Shown in pieces: positions 55,228 to 64,000 of a DNA stretch of 64,000 bases (positions are counted from its first letter, which is position 1; each line of letters opens with the position of its first letter). The DNA is from Erythrophleum ivorense (Eukaryota > Streptophyta > Magnoliopsida > Fabales > Fabaceae): NCBI GenBank assembly GCA_026724425.1, contig JAIUCV010000009.1:19851294-19915293 (forward strand), read 5' to 3'. Under the pieces are notes generated by a model. That model did not search any database and was not told where the DNA came from. It worked only from the letters and a program-made list of their open reading frames with translations. Made by a program: the position numbers and the translations under genes.

Positions 55228-56507
55228 AAAGAAGAGAAAAGTTTATTAGTAGCAAAAAGGAGTGAAATCAAGCAAACTTTGTTTTCTCAACAAAACCTTA
55301 TAGTATTTATCTACAAAGAAGTTATGTTAAACACTAACGACTTAACTTCTACTTTGCCTAGTGTTGTTAAGTCTCTATTGCAGGAATATGAAGATGTCTT
55401 TTCTGAAGAAATACCTCCCGGATTGCTACCAATTAGAGGGATAGAACACCAAATTGACTTTATACCTAGAGCACCTCTACCAAACCGCCCAGCATACCGT
55501 ACCAACCATGAAGAGACTAAGGAGATTCAAAAACAAGTGCAAGACCTTCTTGATAAAGGATATGTAAGGGAGGGCCTAAGCCCGTGTGCTGTACCAGTGT
55601 TGCTTGTACCTAAGAAGGATGGCACATGGAGGATGTGTGTTGATTGTAGAGCCATCAATAATATAACGGTGAGATATCGTCATCCTATTCCTAAGTTAGA
55701 TGATATGCTAAATGAATTAAATGGCTCCACTATTTTCTCTAAAATTGATTTAAAAAGTGGCTACCATCATATTAGAATGAAAGAAGGAGATGAATGGAAA
55801 ACTGCATTTAAGACTAAATATGGACTTTATGAATAGTTAGTTATGCCTTTTGGTCTCACTAATGCACCTAGCACATTTATAAGGTTAATGAATCATGTCC
55901 TGCATACTTTCATAGGCAATTTTGTGGTAGTTTACTTTGATGATATTTTTGTGTATAGTAGAACTTTGAATGAACATATAGATCACTTAAGACAAGTCCT
56001 AGACGTTCTAAGAAAATAAAAAATTGTTTGGCAATTTAAAGAAGTGTGATTTTTGTACTAATAAAGTTGTTTTTCTTGGTTTTGTTGTGAGTGCTGAGGG
56101 GATTGAGGTGGATGAAGAAAAGATCAAAGCCATTCGAGATTGGCCGACCCCTACCACGATCGGACATGTGAGGAACTTTCATAGACTTGCAAGCTTTTAT
56201 AGAAGGTTTGTGAAGGACTTTAGCACATTAGCAGCTCCATTGAATGAGTTGACAAAGAAAAATGCTCCATTCAAATGAGGAGAAGCTCAAGAGAAAGCTT
56301 TCCAAACTCTTAAGGAGAAGCTTACCCAAGCACCTTTGCTTACACTTCCAGATTTTGGTATGATTTTTGAGGTAGAATGTGATGCAAGTGGAATTGGCAT
56401 AGGAGGTGTACTTATACAAGAAGGTAAGCCCATTGCATATTTTAGTGAAAAGCTAAGTGGTCCTACTCTTAACTATCTTACATATGATAAAGAGCTATAT
56501 GCCTTAG
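55228..56507 (+). pseudogene. pol: Decayed RT/RNase H pol fragment (probably element K)
   Basis: Reads KSLLVAKRSEIKQ, LPIRGIEHQIDFIP, SPCAVPVLLVPKKDGTWRMC, IDLKSGYHHIRMKEGDEWKT; then a stop for Trp (LYEW, TAG), FVVVYFDDIFVYS, a one-base insertion at RKE, FLGFVVSAEGIEVDEEKIKA, another stop for Trp (FKW, TGA), FEVECDASGIGIGGVL, and KELYAL, where it is cut by E's LTR. So RT and the start of RNase H are present; protease, gag and integrase are absent. It is a close relative of element E. As K's 5' LTR and leader lie upstream on the same strand and E-type pol is missing from K, this is plausibly K's own pol (inference). Confidence 0.85.
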
Positions 56508-56651
56508 TGATATGAACCAGATTCATGTGGGGAAGGACGCTCGTGTGGAGAAGGACTTGATGATAGATGGCCCAATGACAAGAGGAAGAGTTAAGCATCT
56601 ACAAAGAGCAATTAGGCTTCAATTTACTGAATTAGAAGCCCATAATGTTAG

Positions 56652-57425
56652 TGATATGAACCAAACTCATGAGAGGAAGGATGCTCATGTGGAGAAAGAC
56701 TTGATGATAGATGGCCCAATGACAAGAGGAAAAGTTAAGCGTCTACAAAGAGCAATTGGGCTTCAATTTGCTAAATTAGAAGCCCATAATGTTAGTGCAT
56801 GCATTGAGGAAGCAAATGGAGCCTTAATCATGCTTATTCACGCCCAAGTTGATGCTTAAAGAGCCCATTGAAGCTAGAGGACATGAATAGTACTTCAAAT
56901 GCAAGATGTCCAGCCCATTAGTATTAATTAGTTTCTATTAGGCTGATTATCTTTCCTTTTCTGTTTTCAAAAAGATTTGATTTTGTATCCCTATTTTTTA
57001 GATCTTTCAGTTAGGATTATGTAGTTAGTTTCCTACTTTTCCTCCAGCAGATAGGTTTGAGCTACACTATAAATATATGTATTCTGCCTTCATTTGAATT
57101 ACAATTGGAAGTAATAGAATTATTTTGAGTGTTTCTCTAATTGTGAGTGAGAATCTTATCTTTTCTTTGCTCTTGTGAAACCTTTGTCCTGTCAACCTAT
57201 CTTTAGGTTGGTGATTCAAGTTCACAAAAGTGCCCAATTCGTGTTTCGATCCAAGTGCGTCGTTGTGTGGGTTGGTTTATTGTGTTCGTGGTTAGGCACG
57301 TTGTCTAAGTAGCAGGTCAACGTTCTTATAACGTTGGTTGGCTATTTGCTTCCGTCAGGTCTTGAACCATCATCTATCCATCAACCTACGTCGTGAAGAT
57401 TGGACCACCCCTTGATTTCGCATCA
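56652..57425 (+). mobile_element. Solo LTR inside E's LTR, target duplication GTTAG
   Basis: TGATATGAACCAAACTC... to ...GATTTCGCATCA, 774 bases, same family and orientation as its host. GTTAG at 56,647-56,651 and 57,426-57,430. The host LTR is continuous when the insert and one GTTAG are removed (compare 49,645). Confidence 0.95.
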
Positions 57426-57702
57426 GTTAGTGCATGCATTGAGGAAGCAAATGAAGCCTTAATCATGCTTATTCAAGCCCAAGTTGATGCTTAAAGAGCC
57501 CATTGAAGCTAGAGGACGTGAATAGTACTTCAAATGCAAGATGTCCAGCCCATTAATATTAATTAGTTTCGATTATGTTGATTATCTTTCCTTTTCTGTT
57601 TTCAAAAAGATTTGATTTTGTATCCCTATTTTTTAGATCTTTCAGTTAGGATTATGTAATTAGTTTTCTACTTTTCCTCCAGTAGATAAGTTTGAGCTAC
57701 AC

Positions 57703-57710
57703 TATAAATA
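57703..57710 (+). promoter_or_regulatory. TATA box of element E 5' LTR
   Basis: TATAAATA in CTACACTATAAATATATG; also at 57,068 in the inserted solo LTR. Confidence 0.6.
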
Positions 57711-58055
57711 TATGTATTCTGCCTTCATATAAATCAGATTGGAAGTAGTAGAATTATTGAGTGTTTCTCTAATTGTGAGAATCTTATCTTTTCTTTGCTC
57801 TTGTGAAACCTTTGTCTTGTCAACCTATCTTTAGGTTGGTGATTCAAGTTCGCAAAAGCCCCCAATTTGTGCTTCGATCCAAGTGCGTCGTTGTGTGGAT
57901 TGGTTTACTGTGTTCGTGGTTAGACGCATTGTCTAAGTAGCAAGTCAACGTTCTGATAACGTTGGTTGGCTATTTGCTTCTGTTGGGTCTTGAACCATCA
58001 TCTATCCATCAACCTATGTCGTGAAGATTGGGCCACCCCTTGATTTCGCATCATT

Positions 58056-58067
58056 TGATATCAGAGT
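58056..58067 (+). other. Element E: primer binding site, decayed
   Basis: TGATATCAGAGT, two changes (G to A and C to T) from the exact initiator tRNA-Met complement, two bases after the LTR. Confidence 0.8.
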
Positions 58068-59225
58068 TTCGGTTTACACGGTAAGTTGTCTATCATACAT
58101 TCATCATCCACCATTCTACTTCCTTTCTAGTCTCTATATTTTTTCCCTTTTCCATATCCGTTCATTGCTACCTTTTATTATAAAAAAATACTAAACTTTC
58201 TACCTTCCCTTGTTTCCAGATTTGATCCTTAGTGTGCAAGATTTGGTTTTTATGCTACAAGAGCCATTCATTTTGTAATCAGAAAAATTTTTGTTGTTCT
58301 GGACGTTGTTATTTTTCCCTTATCTGTTCAACCCCTTTCCTTTTGAGATTTTGGATGATTAATAAGTCAATCCTAAGTTTTAGAATCTCAACTTTTATTT
58401 CGTTTTAGAATCATCAAATTTGAAGTTCTCTAGAGGAAGTTATTGTCATTTTTATGGTAACATTTTCTGATCTGATTTGTTTTCTATTGTGTGATCTTGT
58501 GATTCTCTTTCATCTGATCCAAAAAAAAAAGAGGCGAAAAAAAAAGAGAAAAGGAAAAGAAATAGAAAAGAAAGGCAAAAAAAAAAGAGTTAGCCAAAAA
58601 AAAAGTGAAAAAAAAAACAAAAAAAAATTGTGATCAGATTTCTTTCATTTGTGATCAGCATTGTTTCCTCTTCCATTTATTTCCTAATTTTTGTGATCCA
58701 CTTTCCTATTCCTATATTGTTTCCTTTTATCTTGTGATTGTGGACTTTCCTATTGTGACTTCAACTTGTTTCCTATTCCTTTGATTTGAACTTTCCTAAT
58801 TTAATCCTCCATTGATTTCTCATATCTTGGGGTTTTAGAATCATTGCAATTGGCTCTTTGGTATTTAAACTTGATTTTGCCTCTAGGTGGTTAAATCTTC
58901 CCTTTTTTGTATTGGAACCCTAACCTAACCAAACTCTAACCTTTACTTGTGAGTGTATGCGCCAATCACAACTTTTCATACTATCCACCAGCACATACTT
59001 TGGTGAACCGAGAATTGGCAGTCCTTGATCACTTGACGAGGTCTTAGTTAACATAAGAGCTTGGGATTTGATATTGAGAGGTAAAAGGCAAGAGTGGATA
59101 AGATCATTGCAGAAAAAGCCAATAAGAGAGAGTAAACACAAGTGAGAGTGTTATATCTCAATTGAGTGAAACACGTGAGGAAATATTTGTGAGGTCCTAT
59201 ATACTTTTGTTTCTTTTTCACTAAC
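58068..59225 (+). other. Element E: untranslated leader
   Basis: A strong donor-like ACG|GTAAGT lies at 58,080/58,081. The A-rich block is at 58,519-58,627. The end 'gtgaggtcctatatac...cactaac' parallels A, B and H, but here CACTAAC runs straight into ATGGCAG, so the acceptor form is lost. No gene. Confidence 0.7.
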
Positions 59226-61072
59226 ATGGCAGATAATCGAGAAAAGAGAGTTGCACATGAAAGTGATAATGATGATCACAATTCATTTGGAGTAGCGCCT
59301 TTGCAAATGAAAGCGCTAGTGAGTCATTTTGAAAGGAAGCTTGATAAGAAGTTAGAAGGACTCCATGAACGCTTAGATCGAGTGGAGAGTAGAACCTCTA
59401 GCCAAAGGACTACTCAAGCTAACCAAAGACAAGCTCATGCTGCACGCCCACAAACCATGAATATGCGGAAGACATGGAGAGCCATGATGAAGATTATGAA
59501 GGAGAGGAGACTCAGCCAAGAAGAAGGCCACTCAACATACAAAGAAGACCATTGAGGAGGCCTAGAGATGAAGAAGGAGGCCTTGGAGGAGTCAAAGTCA
59601 AAATTCCTTCCTTTCAAGGCAAGAGTGATCCGGAAACATACCTGGAGTGGGAGATGAGTGTAGAGCAAATCTTTTCATGCCATAACTACTCTGAGGGTAA
59701 GAAGGTCAAAATTGCTGCTCTTGAGTTTACTAATTATGCTCTTATTTGGTGGGACCAGATATAAAAGGAGCGGATTAGATATGGAGAGCACCCCATCTCA
59801 ACATGGGAAGAGATGAAGGCTATCATGAGGAGGCGATTCATTCCATCCTATTTTCGAAGGAAACTTCACAATAAGCTTTAACGCCTCACTCAAGGATCCA
59901 AAAGGGTGGATGAGTACTACAAGGAAATGCAAATAGCCATGATTAGAGCTAATGTAGAGGAAGATCCAGAAGCAACAATGGCTCATTTCTTAGATGGGCT
60001 TAATCGTGACATAGCCGATGTTGTGGAGATGTACCACTATGTTGAGATTCATGACTTAGTCCACCAAGCTGCCAAGGTGGAAAAACAACTCAAAAGGAAG
60101 AATATTCCAAGGAAGAACTCTAGTTCAACTTCTTTCAACTCATGGAGGAGCAACCCAAAGAAAGATATTCCCTCTACTTCAAATTCAAAAGGGAATGAAA
60201 CAAAGAAAGAAGAAAAGCTGGCTGCACCACCCAAGAAGGTTCAAAGTGGGCCTAATCCTTCAAGAAACCGAGACATAATATGCTTCAAGTGCCAAGGGAG
60301 AGGACACATCTCTAGTGAATGTCCTAACAAGCGAACCATGAATATCAACAACCTTGGTGAGTGGGAAACTGAAGGAGAAACAACAGAGGAAGAAGAAGAG
60401 CTATTCATGGAAAATGAAGATGGAGAGTATGCAGAAGAAGGAGAACTCCTTGTAACTAGGAGAGCCCTTAGCGCCCAGATGATGGCAAACGAAGATAAGC
60501 AAAGAGAGAACTTGTTCCATACTCGTTGCCAAATCCAGGGGAAGATATGTGGTGTGATTATAGATGGAGGAAGTTGCTGCAATGTGGCAAGCACCGAGCT
60601 AATGGAGAAGTTGAATTTGTCTACTTTCAAGCATCAACGGCCTTACAAACTCCAATGGCTCAATGAATGTGGAGAATTGAGGGTAACCAAGCAAGTTAAG
60701 GTAATGTTTTCAATTGGCAAGTATAGGGATGAAGTGCTTTGTGATGTTGTACCAATGAAAGCATGTCATATTTTGTTAGGTAGGCCTTGGCAGTATGATA
60801 GACGTGTTACACATGATGGTTTTCTAAACCGTTATTCTTTTGTACTTAGAGGGGAACCTATAACCTTCCTTCCTATGTCATCAAAGCAAGTGTTAGAAGA
60901 TCAAATCAAGAGAGAGAAGAAAAGAGAAAGTGAGTGTGTAAAAGTGTCTGAAAAAGAGGAGAGTGAAATTGAGAAAAGAAAAGAGAGCAAGCCAAGAGAA
61001 GAGAGAGGAAAAGGAGAGAGAGCTAAAGGTAAAAGGGAGAAAGAGGGAGAGAGAGAGAGAAAAGTTTGTTAG
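59226..61072 (+). pseudogene. gag-pol: Element E: Gag, zinc knuckle and protease, interrupted
   Basis: Starts MADNREKRVAHES. A one-base loss near 59,450 (RPQ then TMNMR) shifts the frame; it resumes from 59,474 (ESHDEDYEGEE, VKVKIPSFQGKSDPETYLEW, YALIWWDQI), with TAA after WWDQI and another in HNKL-RLTQG. The open part from 59,906 (388 codons) has VDEYYKEMQIAM, FLDGLNRDI, zinc knuckle CFKCQGRGHISSEC, an acidic stretch, VTRRALSAQMM, protease IIDGGSCCNVAS, YRDEVLCDVVPMKACHILLG, and a Lys/Glu-rich linker ending in a GA repeat where the frame is lost. Confidence 0.85.
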
Positions 61073-63012
61073 TAGCAAGAAAGAGTGAGATCAAACAAGC
61101 TTTGTTTTCTCAACAAAACCTCCTAGTAGTTATCTACAAAGAGGCTATGTTGAATACTAACGACTTAACTTCTACTTTGCCTAGTGTTGTTATGTCTCTT
61201 TTGCAGGAATATGAAGATGTCTTTCCCGAAGAGGTACCACCTGGGTTGCCACAATTTAGAGGGATAGAACATCAAATTGATTTTATACCTGGAGCACCTT
61301 TGCCCAATCGTCCAGCTTACCGAACTAATCCTGAAGAGACTAAGGAGATTCAAAGACAAGTGCAAGAGCTGCTGGAAAAGGGATATGTGAGGGAGAGTCT
61401 TAGCCCATGTGCAGTACCAGTGTTGCTCGTTCCTAAAAAGGATGGCACATAGAGAATGTGCATTGATTGTTGAGCCATCAATAATATAACGGTAAGATAT
61501 CGTCATCCAATCCCTAGGTTAAATGATATGCTTGATGAATTAAATGGCTCCACTATCTTCTCTAAAATTGATTTAAAAAGTAGCTACCATCAAATTAGGA
61601 TGAAAGAAGGAGACGAATGGAAAACTGCATTTAAGACTAAACATGGACTTTATGAATGGTTAGTTATGTCTTTTGGTCTCACTAATGCACCTAGCACATT
61701 TATGAGGTTGATAAATCATATCTTGCGTGCATTCATAGGTAAATTTGTGGTAGTTTACTTTGATGATATCCTTGTGTACAGTAAGACTTTGCATGAGCAC
61801 GTAGATCACTTGAGACAAGTCCTAGAGGTTCTAAGAAAAGAAAGATTGTTTGGCAATTTGAATAAGTGTGATTTCTGCACTAATAATGTTGTTTTTCTTG
61901 GTTTTGTTGTGAGTGCCGAGGGGGTTGAGGTTGATGAAGAGAAAATCAAAGCCATTCAAGATTGGCCAACCCCTACCACCATCAGACAAGTGAGGAGCTT
62001 CCATGGACTTGCAAGCTTTTATAGGAGATTCGTGAGGGATTTCAGCTCACTGGCAGCCCCTTTGAATGAGTTGACAAAGAAGAATTTCCATTCAAGTGGG
62101 GAGAAGCTCAAGAGAAAGCCTTCCAAACCATCAAGGAGAGGCTCGTACATGCACCTTTATTAGTCCTTCCAGATTTTGGTAAGATTTTTGAGGTCGAATG
62201 TGATGCTAGTGGAATTGGCATAGGAGGTGTACTCATGCAAGAAGGTAAGCCCATTGCATATTTTAGCGAAAAGCTAAGTGGTCCTACTCTTAACTATCTT
62301 ACATATGATAAGGAGCTATATGCTTTAGTTAGAGTGTTGGAAACTTGGCAACATTATTTGTGGCTTAAAGAATTTGTCATACATTCTGACCATTAGGCTC
62401 TAAAACATATTAAGAGCCAAAACAAATTGAATCGAAGACACGCTAGTTGGGTTGAATTCATTGAATCTTTCCCATATGTGATTAAGCATAAGAAAGGTAA
62501 GGAGAATATTGTTACTGATGCACTTTCACGTAGGTATGTTCTTCTTTCCATGTTAGACTCTAAGGTTCTTGGTTTTGAGTTCATCAATGAATTATATACT
62601 AATGATGTTGATTTTGGTGAAGCTTTTAACTATTGCAAGCCTGGAGTTCGCTAGTACAAATTTTACTTGCATCAAGGATTCTTGTTTCGTGTTGATAAGC
62701 TTTGCATTCCTAATTGTTCTCTGCGCATGTTATTAATGAAGGAAGCACATTCAAGAGGTTTAATGGGACACTTTGACATTATTAAAACCTTTGACATCTT
62801 GAATGAGCATTTTTATTGGCCTAAGATGCGTAGGGATGTTCAAAAGCTTGTGGGGAGATGCGTTGTATGTCAAAGCAAAATCTAAATTAAATCCCCATGG
62901 ACTGTATACTCCCCTCCCTATTCTTAGTGTACCTTGGGAAGATGTTTCCATGGATTTTATTGTGGGATTACCTAGGTCTAAAAGGGGGAGGGACTCTATT
63001 TTTGTTATGGTG
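61066..63012 (+). pseudogene. pol: Element E: RT, RNase H and integrase, heavily interrupted
   Basis: KSLLVARKSEIKQ follows the GA repeat. RT: SPCAVPVLLVPKKDGT, then stops for Trp (TAG) and Arg (TGA), then IDLKSSYHQIRMKEGDEWKT and VVVYFDDILVYSKT. One base is lost at KKN-FHSS. RNase H: FEVECDASGIGIGGVLMQ, HSDH then a stop, VTDALSRR. Integrase zinc finger: EAHSRGLMGHF and RCVVCQ, with a shift after it; then HGLYTPLPILSVPWEDVSMD and GRDSIFVMV, where the integrase core breaks off after the first catalytic Asp and an RT piece follows. The second Asp and the Glu are absent. Non-functional. Confidence 0.85.
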
Positions 63013-63124
63013 GTGCCGAGGGGGTTGAGGTTGATGAAGAGAAAATAAAAGCCATTCAAGATTAGCCAACCCCTACCACCATCGGACAAGTGAGGAGCTT
63101 CCATGGACTTGCAAGCTTTTATAG
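63013..63124 (+). repeat. 112-bp duplicate of E's RT segment fused to the integrase
   Basis: 63,013-63,124 repeats 61,913-62,024 (encoding AEGVEVDEEKIKAIQDWP and on) with about three differences by eye, in the same orientation. It is joined to the integrase break at GTTATGGTG and ends where F's LTR starts. Confidence 0.9.
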
Positions 63125-63126
63125 AA

Positions 63127-63897
63127 TGATGCGAAATCAAGGGGTGGCCCAATCTTCACGATGTAGGTTGATGGATAGATGATGGTTCAAGACCCGACAT
63201 AAGCAAATAGCCAACCAACATTATAAGAACATTGACCTGCTACTTAGACAATACGCCTAACCACGAACACAGTAAACCAATCCACACAACGACGCACTTG
63301 GATCAAAGCACAAATTGGGGGCTTTTGCAAACTTGAATCACCAACCTAAAGATAGGTTGATAAGACAAAGGTTTCACAAGAGCAAAGAAAAGATCAAATT
63401 CTCACAATTAGAGAAACAAACTCAGAATAATTCTACTACTTCCAATCTGATTCAAATGAAGGCAGAATACATATATTTATAGTGTAGCTCAAACCTATCT
63501 ATTGGAGGAAAAGTAGGAAACTAACTACATAATTCTAACTGAAAGATCTAAGAAATAGGGATACAAAATTAAATCTTTTTGAAAACAGAAAAGGAAAGAT
63601 AATCAGCCTAATAGAAACTAATTAATATTAATGGGCTGGACATCTTGCATTTGAAGTACTATTCACGTCCTCTAGCTTCAATGGGCTCTTTAAGCATCAA
63701 CTTGGGCTTGAATAAGCATGATTAAGGCTTCATTTGCTTCCTCAATGCATGCACTAACATTATGGGCTTCTAATTCAGCAAATTGAAGCCCAATTGCTCT
63801 TTGTAGACGTTTAACTCTTCCTCTTGTCATTGGGCCATCTATCATCAAGTCCTTCTCCACACGAGCATCCTTCCCCACATGAATCTGGTTCATATCA
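63127..63897 (-). mobile_element. Element F: 3' LTR (LTR3 type, 771 bp)
   Basis: Minus strand TGATATGAACCAGATTC... to ...GATTTCGCATCA. U3 encodes in frame with pol MNQIHVGKDARVEKDLMIDG then GPMTRGRVKRLQRAIGLQFA, ending IQAQVDA (63,690-63,923). It abuts E's RT fragment. Confidence 0.9.
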
Positions 63898-64000
63898 TCC
63901 TCCCCCTCTTGAAAAGGAGTCATCCTCGACTCTTCAAAGTCTACACCAAAATAAGGGAAAAGGTCAGAACATTAAAAGTAGCACTTACACCATACTCACC
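63898..64000 (-). pseudogene. pol: Element F: pol 3' end and polypurine tract
   Basis: Minus strand AAGAGGGGGAGGA next to the LTR is the polypurine tract, coding FQEGEDD. Upstream reads GEYGVSATFNV, the end of the GPY/F region, then a probable one-base loss before the expected ADLSPYF-type block, so the frame is broken. The rest of the element lies beyond the window. Confidence 0.75.

Larger units (their letters stand above)
56508..58053 (+). mobile_element. Element E: 5' LTR (LTR3 type), interrupted by a solo LTR
   Basis: LTR = 56,508-56,651 plus 57,431-58,053 (767 bases), TGATATGAACC... to ...CGCATCA, followed by a primer site. It was inserted in the pol at KELYAL; candidate 5' duplication CTTAG (56,503-56,507), with the other side not available. 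TATAAATA at 57,703. Confidence 0.9.

Overview
This window looks like plant nuclear DNA, most likely a eudicot. It is AT-rich and I see no cellular gene. It is packed with nested Ty3/gypsy (Metaviridae-type) LTR retrotransposons that use a plant-style initiator-tRNA-Met primer site (TGGTATCAGAGC), 5-bp target duplications and TG...CA LTR ends. Domain order (gag, zinc knuckle, protease, RT, RNase H, integrase, GPY/F) and an RT block containing YFDD mark most elements as chromovirus-like gypsy. A pol tail that runs through the polypurine tract into the U3 of the 3' LTR suggests the CRM-like clade; that clade assignment is inference from memory. A second clade is present as a decayed Tekay/Del-like chromodomain near base 1,300. 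Density and nesting fit pericentromeric or centromeric heterochromatin.

Layout. 1-5,057: long LTR-like repeat (R4) flanking a chromodomain relic. 5,058-10,060: three diverged copies of a TGTAA-starting repeat (R8). 10,061-12,444: repeat R9 and a pyrimidine-rich tract. 12,445-14,831: minus-strand remnant D (gag, leader, primer site, LTR). 14,832-22,287: element A (minus), with the best-preserved pol (1,159 codons) but two unlike LTRs. 22,288-22,361: pol stub of a tandem neighbour. 22,362-27,009: element B (plus), a short non-autonomous element keeping only a protease-like region, with young LTRs and an extra LTR. 27,597-32,430: an R4 copy split by 5'-truncated element C, which keeps an intact integrase ORF. 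33,236-36,080: a second R9 copy with a solo LTR (target duplication AGTAC) and a second C/T-rich, CACGTG-bearing region.

38,135-56,507 is one nested block. Element K (plus) has its 5' LTR split at 38,845/50,332 by element J (minus). J is itself split by the complete element H (39,530-46,566, minus, target duplication AACCT) and by a solo LTR (49,506-50,273). K's leader is followed by an R4 copy, LTR fragments and a decayed RT that may be K's own pol. 56,508-63,124 is decayed element E (plus), whose 5' LTR contains another solo LTR (target duplication GTTAG). The window ends in the 3' LTR and pol end of element F (minus).

No element here encodes an uninterrupted gag-pol. The youngest insertions (B, H, with LTR pairs differing by about 1% or less by my eye count) carry defective or missing genes, so they were probably moved by proteins supplied in trans. 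Points for follow-up: the LTR-encoded pol tail, conserved splice-like sites bracketing the leaders, the protease-only element B with its U3-LTR junction, and the discordant LTRs of A.
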